Origin: Leptolyngbyaceae cyanobacterium M65_K2018_010
Lineage (GTDB): Bacteria; Cyanobacteriota; Cyanobacteriia; Phormidesmidales; Phormidesmidaceae
Assembly (NCBI GenBank): GCA_015295885.1
Contig: DVEE01000345.1
Location: forward strand, 1 to 40,125
Direction: 5' to 3'
DNA: 40,125 nt
Each line of letters opens with the position of its first letter. The stretch's first letter is position 1. The notes below the pieces were generated by a model that was not told the DNA's origin, made no database searches, and was given only the letters and a program-made list of their open reading frames with translations. Shown piece by piece: positions 25,091 to 32,769 of the stretch. Position numbers and translations under genes: made by a program.

Positions 25091-26485
25091 TCAGGCCAGG
25101 CCCAGCATAAAGCTAGCAATACTGAGATAGACAAAAATACCCAGCACATCTACCACGGTGGTAATAAAGGGGGCCGACATCAGGGCCGGGTCAAACCCCA
25201 TGGCGTTAAATAAAAATGGCAGAGCCGCTCCGGCGGTAGCGGCAATGACGGCAATCACCAGCAAACTCAGCCCCACCGTCAGCCCAATCGTGGGTTGGCC
25301 CATGAATACGTAGGCCAGTACAATCACGGCGATGCCCAGTAAAATGCCCAGCATGCCACCGGCGATGGATTCTCGAAAAATCACCCAGCCAGGTTTGCGG
25401 CTTTTGAGTTCATCGGTGCTGAGACCTCGGATCACGACGGTAGAGGACTGGGCGCCGATGTTACCGCCGGTATCAATCAACAGAGGCGTAAAAAAGGCCA
25501 GGGCGACGACCTGATCCAAAACCTCCTCAAAGTTACTCATGACAAAGATGGTCAGGGTATTGGTAATAAGCAACACCGATAGCCAGGGAATCCGCTTGCG
25601 GGTGACTGACATCAGGTTGGACTGAAAATAGTTTTCACCCCCCTCGGACCGTACCGCCCCCATGGTGTAGATGTCTTCAGTGGCTTCTAACTGCAGAATG
25701 TCCATGGCATCGTCTACGGTCATCACCCCGACCAGCACCTTTTCTCGATCGACAATGGGCAGGGCCGTGAGGTCGTAGCGTTGAATCAGTTGAGCGGCTT
25801 CCTCCTGGTCGGTATCGGTGTAGGCGAAAATGACATCCCGATTCATCACATCTCGCAGACATTGGTTGGGATCGGCCAGCAGCAAATCCCGCAGGGACAT
25901 TACCCCGGTGAGCCCATGCCGGTCATCGGTGATGTAAATGTAATAGCTGACCTCGCGATCGCGGGCCAACTCCCGCACCTTGTCCGCGGCCTGGGCCACC
26001 GTTAAATCCTCCGCCAGATAAATGTACTCGGGGGTCATTAACCGCCCAGCGGTTTGGGGTTGGTAGCCGAGGAGTTGGGAGGTGGCCTGCCGTTCCTCGG
26101 GGGTGAGCTTAGGCAGAATCCGTCGCACCACCTGGGGGGGTAACTCGTCAAACAGGCTGGCCCGGTCGTCGGGGGCCATGCCATTGACAATGTCTAAGAT
26201 TTCCTGGTCTTGAAACTCCTGGATCAGGGATTCCTGAACCTCTGAAGTGCAATACTCATAGACCTCCACCGCCTTTTCTCGGGGGAGCAGGCGAAAGGTT
26301 ACTAACTGCATAGGCTTAGGTAATTCTTCTAGGGCCTCGGCAACATCTACCGGTTGCACGGGCACCAGCAACACCTTGGCCCCTTCGTAGTTACGCTGCT
26401 CCAGCAGCAAGCGCAATTGCTCGGCCACCACCTCACGCAGCTCCGTGGGCGAGCGAAAATCGAACGTCTGGGGTGAAGAAGTCAT
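25091..26485 (-). CDS. mgtE: MgtE magnesium transporter
   Basis: MgtE is a dimeric Mg2+ channel gated by cytosolic Mg2+. The order is complete: a helical N domain (about 20-130; VDVAEALEELPKPMQLVTF, LFDELPPQVVRRIL), two CBS domains (about 140-265; GRLMTPEYIYLAEDLTVAQA, LTALPIVDREKVLVGVMTVDD), a plug helix, and five membrane helices with the pore signature FFTPLLIDTGGNIGAQSST. The length of 464 residues is normal. The start is ATG at 26485, divergent from the PlsY fusion over 313 bp. I saw no M-box-like leader, though this cannot be excluded by eye. Confidence 0.95.
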   Translation of the reverse strand: MTSSPQTFDFRSPTELREVVAEQLRLLLEQRNYEGAKVLLVPVQPVDVAEALEELPKPMQLVTFRLLPREKAVEVYEYCTSEVQESLIQEFQDQEILDIVNGMAPDDRASLFDELPPQVVRRILPKLTPEERQATSQLLGYQPQTAGRLMTPEYIYLAEDLTVAQAADKVRELARDREVSYYIYITDDRHGLTGVMSLRDLLLADPNQCLRDVMNRDVIFAYTDTDQEEAAQLIQRYDLTALPIVDREKVLVGVMTVDDAMDILQLEATEDIYTMGAVRSEGGENYFQSNLMSVTRKRIPWLSVLLITNTLTIFVMSNFEEVLDQVVALAFFTPLLIDTGGNIGAQSSTVVIRGLSTDELKSRKPGWVIFRESIAGGMLGILLGIAVIVLAYVFMGQPTIGLTVGLSLLVIAVIAATAGAALPFLFNAMGFDPALMSAPFITTVVDVLGIFVYLSIASFMLGLA

Positions 26486-26798
26486 GGCGTATTCTCAATT
26501 ATTAAAGACCAGGACCGTTAGCTCAGGGCTGCGTCCCTGACCAAAATCTGGGATGACGTGGAAGGCTAGGAAGCCGCCATCGCTTCAGTGAAAAAGTTGA
26601 GTCAAGGCAGTGCTTAGGCTGACTACCGCCCTAAGCAGATTAGCACACCAGGGTTTTACAGCCTAATTCCAAGGCTTAGCCCTGGGGTTAGGGGCGATCC
26701 CTTGAATTCTCCCCGGCCCAGCCCAGCCACCCCGTTAGGATAGGGTTAGAGCAAACTTCCCTGTCTAGTCTCCAGTTGTCTAGCCCGTTGCCTTTGCC
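26486..26798. other. Divergent promoter region between mgtE and the PlsY fusion
   Basis: No gene fits in this 313-bp stretch. It must carry the promoters of two divergent genes. It holds an 8-bp perfect inverted repeat at 26611-26637, and a TAGGATAGGG motif near 26740 that could serve as a -10 region for the plus-strand gene. Confidence 0.45.
26611..26637. promoter_or_regulatory. Inverted repeat, candidate operator
   Basis: TGCTTAGG and CCTAAGCA form a perfect 8-bp inverted repeat with an 11-base centre, roughly midway between the two divergent starts. The spacing (19 bases centre to centre) is near two helical turns, as for a dimeric repressor or activator. No T tract follows on either strand. 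Confidence 0.4.
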
Positions 26799-29774
26799 AT
26801 GACCCTCGTCCAGGTTTGGGGTGCTTTGTTGATTTTGGTTCTGGCTCCTTTGACCGGGGGGCTGCCCCTGACGGGCTGGGTGACCCGCTGGTTAGCCGGC
26901 AAAAATCTGGCCCAGGTCGGTACCGGCAATGTGGGCGTTTCTGCCGCCTTTTACCACGGGGGCACCTGGATTGGCCTGTTGGCGGTTCTCCTGGAAGCCG
27001 CCAAGGGAATCGCCCTAGTCCTCCTTGCCCGTCACTATTTCCCGGTTGATCCGGTATGGGAAATCATCGCCCTGATTGGCCTGGTTATGGGTCGCTACTG
27101 GTTTGCCAAGGGCGCGGGCACGACCAACGTCGTCTGGGGATTCCTCGTTCACGACTGGGTCACCGCCCTGCTCACCCTGCTGATCAGTGGTCTGGGGTTT
27201 ACTATCTTTCGAGAACGGCACCAGGGGCGGCTACTGGTCTTGGTGTTGTTACCGTTGCTGACTGCCCTGCGCCATCCTGGAGATGGCCCTTTGGTGATGG
27301 CGGTGGCCTGCCTGAGTGGGCTAATTGCCTGGATTTACCACAAATTACCCGATGATTTAGACCTTCCCCCCGAGGGAGGACGATGGGAGTCTCGTACTAT
27401 GTTTCGGTTTTTTCGGGGCGATCGCGGCCTAGTGGCCCTTGACCACCCCCTCGACGCGACTAAGTTTGGGCAAAAGGCGGCTACCCTGGGGCAGTTGCGG
27501 ACCTGGGGCTACCCGGTGCCGCCCGGTTATGTGCTTCAGGCTGGGGATGATCCCAGCGCCCTCCTGGCCATTACCCAACCCTCCCCTAGCCAGCCGGTGG
27601 TGGTGCGATCGTCGGCCCAGGGGGAAGATACCGTTACCGTTTCCGCCGCCGGCATCTACCAATCGTTTCTGCATATCACTACCCGAGAAGCCCTGGATCA
27701 GGCGATCCTGCGCTGCTTCGCCGCCTACAACAGCCCCCGGGCGGTGCAGTACCGACGCGATCACCATCTGCCGGACCGAGCTATGGCGGTGATTGTGCAG
27801 CAGCAGGTGAGGGGGCAATTTTCCGGAGTGGCCTTTAGCCGTGACCCCATCGCCCGCTGCGGGGATGCGGTGGTCATTGAGGCCCTACCCGGTGGGGCCG
27901 ACCAGGTGGTGTCGGGGCAGGTGACCCCAGAACTCTACCGGGTGGTGGTGCAACCGGAGGATCTGCCCCCCGGGCCCGAGCTTGAATTAGCCGATAGTTG
28001 GGTCATCCCCGAGGCCCTCACCCTCACCGTGGAGGGCACCGGCACTACCCCAGCTCGGGTTTTGCAGCAGGTGGCCTACCTGGCTCGCCACCTGGAAGCC
28101 CGTTACCAGGGGATTCCCCAGGATTTGGAGTGGAGCTACGACGGCGAAACCCTGTGGTTACTGCAAAGTCGCCCAATTACGACGCTACAGCCGATCTGGA
28201 CCCGTAAAATCGCCGCCGAGGTGATTCCTGGGGCCATTCGCCCCCTCACCTGGTCCATTAACCGCCCCCTCACCTGTGGTGTGTGGGGAGAAATTTTCTC
28301 GCTGGTGCTGGGCGATCGCGTTGAAGGGCTCAATTTTGCCGAAACCGCCACCCTGTTTCACTCCTATGCCTATTTCAACGCCACTCTGCTGGGCGATATC
28401 TTCACCCGTATGGGGCTGCCCCCCGAAAGCCTGGAGTTCTTAACCCGCGGTGCCCCCTTTAGTCGTCCGCCCCTGGCCTCGACCCTGAGAAACCTGCCTG
28501 GCCTGCTGCGCCTACTGCGCCGGGAATGGCGGTTGGAAACCGAGTTCGCCCAGGACGAGGCCACCCTCTTCCAGATCAGCCTCGATAGCTTTGCCGCCAT
28601 TCCCCGAGACAGGCTGACCGTAGAGGAGTTACTCGATCGGGTTGACGATGTGCTGGCCCTGTTGCGCCACGTCACCTATTACAACATCCTGGCCCCCCTT
28701 AGCTTTGCCCTGCGCCGGGCGATACTCCAGGTTCCCGAAGAGAGCTTGGATCCCAGTCAAAACGACGAAGTAGCCGCGGTGGATGAGCTGCGCAGCCTGG
28801 CCCAGGAAACCCGTCAACTGTTTTCCGCCCAGCAATTAAAGACGATTACTAACGGCTCATCGCTGATGACCGCCCTGGCCGAAAGTACCGAGGGTGGGGT
28901 AATTCTAAACCAGATTGACCGTTTCATTGACCATTACGGCTACCTCAGTCCGGTGGGCACCGATATTGCCGTGGCCACCTGGCACGAGAACCCGGCCCCC
29001 GTGCGGGATCTACTAGCCCAGTTTGTTCTCCATCCCCCCCCGCCCAAGTCGGTTTCCCCGCCGGTTAAGTCGGCTAAAACCGAGCTGGCCCAGCGTCGCT
29101 TTGACCTGAAGGGACGGGTAAATACGCTCTACAATCGGCTCCTGGCTGAGCTGCGCTGGAGCATCCTGGCCCTTGAAAGCCAATGGCTGACTGCGGGCGG
29201 ACTCCAGCAACCGGGGGATATCTTTTTCCTCACCCTGGACGAAATTCAAACCCTGGGGTTAGACCCGTCACCGCCGACCTGGGACACCATGTATAGCCGC
29301 ATTCGGGCCCGGCAAGAGCAGTTCAAGCAAGATCAAGGCCGGGGTGAAATTCCCTACCTGGTGTTTGGCCCCGATCCACCCAGCCTGGATCGCCTTAACC
29401 TGGCTCCTGCCCGTCGGGGCCTGCAACAGTTGACGGGAATTGGAGCCAGTGCCGGCCTGGTGGAAGGCCCCATTCGGGTGATGACCCAGCTAGAATCCCT
29501 ACCAGCGGGGCAAGCATCCTTCATTCTGGTGGTTCCCTACACCGATGCCGGTTGGGCGCCCCTGCTAGCCCGGGCCCAGGGACTCATTGCCGAAGTTGGT
29601 GGCCGCCTTTCCCACGGCGCCATTATTGCCAGGGAGTACGGGATCCCAGCGGTGATGAATATTCCCCAGGCGACCCAGCGACTGCACAACGGCCAATGGG
29701 TTCGGCTCAATGGCCAGAGTGGTTTGGTGGAAGTGTTAGACGGTCCCAACTCTGGAGCCGATCCGGAACCTTGA
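26799..29774 (+). CDS. PlsY-like membrane domain fused to a PEP-synthase/RPH-type phosphotransferase
   Basis: The protein has 991 residues. Residues 1-185 resemble PlsY, the acyl-phosphate glycerol-3-phosphate acyltransferase: several membrane helices, LTGWVTRWLAGKN, QVGTGNVGVSAAFYHGGT and LLEAAKGIALVLLA. The third PlsY motif (GH-x-FPVF-x-x-FKGGKG) is altered to MGRYWFAKGAGTTN, so activity is doubtful. Residues 200-460 are a PPDK-type ATP-binding domain (TKFGQKAATLGQLRTWGYPV, VVRSSAQGEDT, GVAFSRDP, QDLEWSYDGETLWLLQSRPI). Residues 465-870 are a mostly helical middle domain. Residues 880-985 are the swivelling His domain, with catalytic His939 in GGRLSHGAIIARE. The TIM barrel of true PEP synthase is absent; the layout matches rifampicin phosphotransferase. 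The substrate is unknown. It ends one base from the next gene, which is on the other strand. Confidence 0.85.
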   Translation: MTLVQVWGALLILVLAPLTGGLPLTGWVTRWLAGKNLAQVGTGNVGVSAAFYHGGTWIGLLAVLLEAAKGIALVLLARHYFPVDPVWEIIALIGLVMGRYWFAKGAGTTNVVWGFLVHDWVTALLTLLISGLGFTIFRERHQGRLLVLVLLPLLTALRHPGDGPLVMAVACLSGLIAWIYHKLPDDLDLPPEGGRWESRTMFRFFRGDRGLVALDHPLDATKFGQKAATLGQLRTWGYPVPPGYVLQAGDDPSALLAITQPSPSQPVVVRSSAQGEDTVTVSAAGIYQSFLHITTREALDQAILRCFAAYNSPRAVQYRRDHHLPDRAMAVIVQQQVRGQFSGVAFSRDPIARCGDAVVIEALPGGADQVVSGQVTPELYRVVVQPEDLPPGPELELADSWVIPEALTLTVEGTGTTPARVLQQVAYLARHLEARYQGIPQDLEWSYDGETLWLLQSRPITTLQPIWTRKIAAEVIPGAIRPLTWSINRPLTCGVWGEIFSLVLGDRVEGLNFAETATLFHSYAYFNATLLGDIFTRMGLPPESLEFLTRGAPFSRPPLASTLRNLPGLLRLLRREWRLETEFAQDEATLFQISLDSFAAIPRDRLTVEELLDRVDDVLALLRHVTYYNILAPLSFALRRAILQVPEESLDPSQNDEVAAVDELRSLAQETRQLFSAQQLKTITNGSSLMTALAESTEGGVILNQIDRFIDHYGYLSPVGTDIAVATWHENPAPVRDLLAQFVLHPPPPKSVSPPVKSAKTELAQRRFDLKGRVNTLYNRLLAELRWSILALESQWLTAGGLQQPGDIFFLTLDEIQTLGLDPSPPTWDTMYSRIRARQEQFKQDQGRGEIPYLVFGPDPPSLDRLNLAPARRGLQQLTGIGASAGLVEGPIRVMTQLESLPAGQASFILVVPYTDAGWAPLLARAQGLIAEVGGRLSHGAIIAREYGIPAVMNIPQATQRLHNGQWVRLNGQSGLVEVLDGPNSGADPEP

Positions 29775-29775
29775 C

Positions 29776-30969
29776 TCAAGGGGGTAGCGCTGGTTGGGAT
29801 CGCAACCCGGCCACCAGGGCATTGGGAATGACGGCATCATCCCAGGCCGGGGGCTCTTCCCCCAGGCGAACAATCACTAAATCGTAGGATGGGATCACGT
29901 AGACCTTTTGGTGGTGGCGGCCATCTAGATAGAAGCTGTCGGGGGCCAAAAAGGGAGCTGAGGCCGCTAAATTAACGGCGGTATACTCCTGGGTGCGGGC
30001 CTTTAGCCAGATGTGCAAGCCAAAGGTAGGCTCCAGGGGGGAGGTCATCACCATGCGGTCAATCCATGCCGAGGGAACGATCTGGCGATCTCCTAGGCGA
30101 CCCCGGTGCAACAACATTTGCCCCACCCGGACCCAGTCCTGGGCTGTGGCAAAAAAGCAGCAAAAGGGTTTGGCGCGCCCACCGGGGCGATCGAGCCAGA
30201 GGAACCCATCGGCGGCCCCCAGCGGTTGCCATAGTCGGCTGGACAGGTAGTCCCCAAAGGACTCTCCCGTGGCCGCCTCCAAGACCAGGGCGAGGATTTG
30301 GGAATTGACATTGTTGTACTCAAAGGTCTGGCCGGGCGGTTGCACCAGGGGAATCCGCAGAGCGGTCTGGGCCACCTTAGAACCGCCGTAGAGTTGGACT
30401 AAATCGGAGCCCAGGGCATCGGTGCGATCGTCATTCCTCAGTCCCGATTGCATGTAGAGCAAATCCGCCAGGGTAATCGCTCCGCGGGGATCATGGCGCC
30501 AGGCTGGTAGGTAGGTACCGACGGGATCCTCCAGGGAGTTGAGATGCCCCTCTTCTAGGGCGATGCCGACTAGCAGGGCCAGTAGGGTCTTGACCATGGA
30601 CATAGAGTTCACGGGCTGGTCGGGGCGATGACCCTGCCAGTAGCGCTCCAGGACCAGCCGATCGCGGTGTAGCACCAGCAGGGCCACTGAGTTTTGGGCC
30701 GCCGCAAAGTCGCTGGCCCGCTGCAGGGCCGCCGCTGGAATGTCCCCTGGCCCGGTTTCAGGAGGGGACGACGATGTGGGTAAAGCGCTGGGCTGCTTGA
30801 CTCCGGGTACGGGCTGTTGGGGTTGGTACCAGGCGACGGTCGTGGCGGGCCGGGCCGGATAGCTGAGGGCGCGTCGATACAGTCTCCAGTCTGGCACCGT
30901 AGCCAGTAGACCCAGGAGGCCAAAACTAACCACGGTGAGCAGGGTAGGTCTGAGATAAGCACCGGCCAT
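29776..30969 (-). CDS. Serine hydrolase, beta-lactamase/class C-like
   Basis: The fold is that of class C beta-lactamases, esterases and low-molecular-weight penicillin-binding proteins. The nucleophile motif is SMVK (Ser124, Lys127) in NSMSMVKTLLALLVG. The second motif is YNN in TFEYNNVNSQILALVLE. LADLLYMQSGL and LWQPLGAADGFLWLDRPGG are family blocks. A third KTG/HTG-type motif is not clear; RHHQKVYVIPSYDLVIVRLG stands in its place. The N terminus has one hydrophobic helix (LLTVVSFGLLGLLATV) and a Pro-rich spacer to residue 80, so the domain is probably anchored outside the inner membrane. It may act on peptidoglycan peptides or esters. Antibiotic resistance should not be assumed. Confidence 0.85.
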   Translation of the reverse strand: MAGAYLRPTLLTVVSFGLLGLLATVPDWRLYRRALSYPARPATTVAWYQPQQPVPGVKQPSALPTSSSPPETGPGDIPAAALQRASDFAAAQNSVALLVLHRDRLVLERYWQGHRPDQPVNSMSMVKTLLALLVGIALEEGHLNSLEDPVGTYLPAWRHDPRGAITLADLLYMQSGLRNDDRTDALGSDLVQLYGGSKVAQTALRIPLVQPPGQTFEYNNVNSQILALVLEAATGESFGDYLSSRLWQPLGAADGFLWLDRPGGRAKPFCCFFATAQDWVRVGQMLLHRGRLGDRQIVPSAWIDRMVMTSPLEPTFGLHIWLKARTQEYTAVNLAASAPFLAPDSFYLDGRHHQKVYVIPSYDLVIVRLGEEPPAWDDAVIPNALVAGLRSQPALPP

Positions 30970-31375
30970 AGCAAGCCCCTGAACAGGACTCCCCTAGGCT
31001 AGATCAAAGTCAGTTCGGCGGGGTGCCCCGTTCCCTGGGATGGATTCCTGCTCAGCCAGGGGATAGGGCTATTAACCGCGAGCCTAGCTGGGGCAAATCT
31101 ATGACAAATCTGAAGATGCTGCAAAGAACACAGACTGCCCCCCGGGTTTTTACTACATTGAGAGGGATATGGGGTCATTTAATCACGGATGTCCCTCTGT
31201 TCTCTGGCTCTCAACGGCTTCACTCTCTGCCTTTAGGCCGTCCTACAGTGATACTCTAAGGAGAAGGGCGTTTAGGCTGGCTAGGAAATCTCCTGGGTTA
31301 GCGGCGCTCGGTGTAACAGTCAGGGCCTTAGGCCTCTGTTGCCGGTCGTTGGGTTAAGAGAGTTGCAAGTTATCT
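30970..31375. other. Intergenic region upstream of petH
   Basis: No gene is seen in these 406 bp, which separate two divergent genes and must hold the promoter of petH and that of the hydrolase. The AT-rich part at 31140-31180 (GGTTTTTACTACATTGAGAG) is a possible promoter. Small GC-rich hairpins can be drawn near 31320-31335 (GGCC-TTA-GGCC), but none is strong. No perfect NtcA site (GTA-N8-TAC) was found. Confidence 0.4.
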
Positions 31376-32602
31376 ATGTACAATCCAAGTGTGAGCGGCG
31401 GTAACGCCAGGACTCTGGCCGATAGCCGTTTATTTTTATACGAAGTTCAGGGTCTGCGCCAAAGTGCAGAAACCGACCGGATGAACAGTCCCATTCGTCA
31501 GAGTGGCAGTGTTTTCATTACGGTGCCCTACAGTCGTATGAATCAAGAAATGCAACGGATTACTCGCATGGGGGGCAAGATTGTCAGCATTCGCCCTATG
31601 GAAACCGTTGGAGCCATGGCCAATGTGACACCCACGGTGATTGAGGCCCCACCTTCGCAACCTGAAACCACAGCAAAGCCCATGACTCAAGCCACACCTA
31701 CCGCTAAAACCACTGAAGTACCGATTAATCTGTACAAGCCTGGGGCTCCGTTTGTGGGCCAGGTGCTTTCCAATGAGCCCCTGGTGCAAGAGGGCGGCCT
31801 TGGGATTGTACAGCACATCACCTTCGACCTGTCCGGGGGCGATCTCCACTACGTTGAGGGTCAGAGCATTGGCATTATTCCCGCTGGCACCGATGCCAGC
31901 GGGAAGCCCCACAAGCTGCGCCTCTACTCCATTGCCTCTACCCGCCACGGCGACAACATGGATGACAAAACCGTCTCTCTCTGTGTGCGCCAGTTGGAGT
32001 ACGAGCATCCGGAAACGAAGGAAAAGGTTTATGGGGTTTGCTCCACCTACCTCTGCAACATCGAGCCTGGCGCCGCTGTGAAGATCACTGGCCCCGTCGG
32101 TAAGGAAATGCTGCTGCCCGATGACCCCGAGGCTACTATCATCATGTTGGCCACCGGGACCGGGATCGCCCCCTTCCGAGCCTACCTGTGGCGGATGTTT
32201 AAGGCAGAGGAGAAAAAGGCTAACCCGGATTACCAGTTCAAAGGTCTGGCCTGGCTAATTTTTGGGGTACCCTACACGCCCAACATTCTCTATCGGGAAG
32301 AGTTGGAGGCCATCCAGAAGGAATATCCCGACAACTTCCGCCTGACCTATGCCATCAGTCGGGAGCAGAAAAATGCTGAAGGGGGCCGCATGTATATTCA
32401 GCACCGGGTGGCAGAGCATGCCCCCGAACTTTGGCAATTGATGCAAAAACCCAATACCCATACCTATATGTGTGGCCTCAAGGGCATGGAAGATGGCATC
32501 GATGAAGCCCTGGCGGCAGAAGCCAGCAAGCACGGGGTGGATTGGGTGGAATTCCGCAAGCAGATGAAGAAGGAGCATCGCTGGCACGTTGAAACCTACT
32601 AG
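31376..32602 (+). CDS. petH: Ferredoxin-NADP+ reductase, phycobilisome-linked long form
   Basis: FNR moves electrons from ferredoxin to NADP+ at the end of photosynthetic transport. Residues 14-75 are a CpcD-like linker domain (SRLFLYEVQGL, VFITVPYSRMNQEMQRITRM, GGKIVSI), which docks the enzyme on phycobilisome rods. A Pro/Thr-rich hinge follows at about 82-113. The catalytic part begins near PINLYKPGAPF and has the FAD motif LRLYSIAST, the NADP motif ATGTGIAPFRAYLWRMF, YMCGLKGMEDGIDEAL and the C-terminal WHVETY with the flavin-stacking Tyr. Met103 (ATG at 31682) lies in the hinge, where a second start could give the short form known from Synechocystis. A terminator lies about 83 bp after the stop. 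Confidence 0.96.
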   Translation: MYNPSVSGGNARTLADSRLFLYEVQGLRQSAETDRMNSPIRQSGSVFITVPYSRMNQEMQRITRMGGKIVSIRPMETVGAMANVTPTVIEAPPSQPETTAKPMTQATPTAKTTEVPINLYKPGAPFVGQVLSNEPLVQEGGLGIVQHITFDLSGGDLHYVEGQSIGIIPAGTDASGKPHKLRLYSIASTRHGDNMDDKTVSLCVRQLEYEHPETKEKVYGVCSTYLCNIEPGAAVKITGPVGKEMLLPDDPEATIIMLATGTGIAPFRAYLWRMFKAEEKKANPDYQFKGLAWLIFGVPYTPNILYREELEAIQKEYPDNFRLTYAISREQKNAEGGRMYIQHRVAEHAPELWQLMQKPNTHTYMCGLKGMEDGIDEALAAEASKHGVDWVEFRKQMKKEHRWHVETY

Positions 32603-32684
32603 GACGCTCCACCATAGATGACATCCTGACATCCTATCCAGCCGGATAGATGAGCGCAGACCGCCTAGGGCGGATTAATCGGCA

Positions 32685-32716
32685 GGGGGAGGGCCCTAGG
32701 TCCTTCCCCTTGTTTA
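32685..32716 (+). terminator. Probable rho-independent terminator after petH
   Basis: GGGGAGGG at 32686-32693 pairs with CCTTCCCC at 32702-32709 (8 pairs, one G-T) around an 8-base loop, followed by TTGTTTA. It stands between petH and the homoserine dehydrogenase gene, which suggests the two are transcribed separately. Confidence 0.5.
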
Positions 32717-32769
32717 TGGCGATTCTCCCTTTACAATTGGGAGGTAAACGCGCGTAGGATGCTAGGGCC

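Noticed and set aside
24808..25149. Small minus-strand gene downstream of mgtE
   Set aside because: The frame overlaps the mgtE end in another frame, has no ribosome site or family pattern, and is probably chance.
29776..30969. Antibiotic-resistance beta-lactamase
   Set aside because: SMVK and YNN are present, but the third motif is not clear, and the anchored, Pro-linked form fits an envelope esterase or peptidase just as well.
31023..31259. Small gene upstream of petH
   Set aside because: The 78-codon frame has no ribosome site, no hydrophobic or folded pattern, and lies in the expected petH promoter region.
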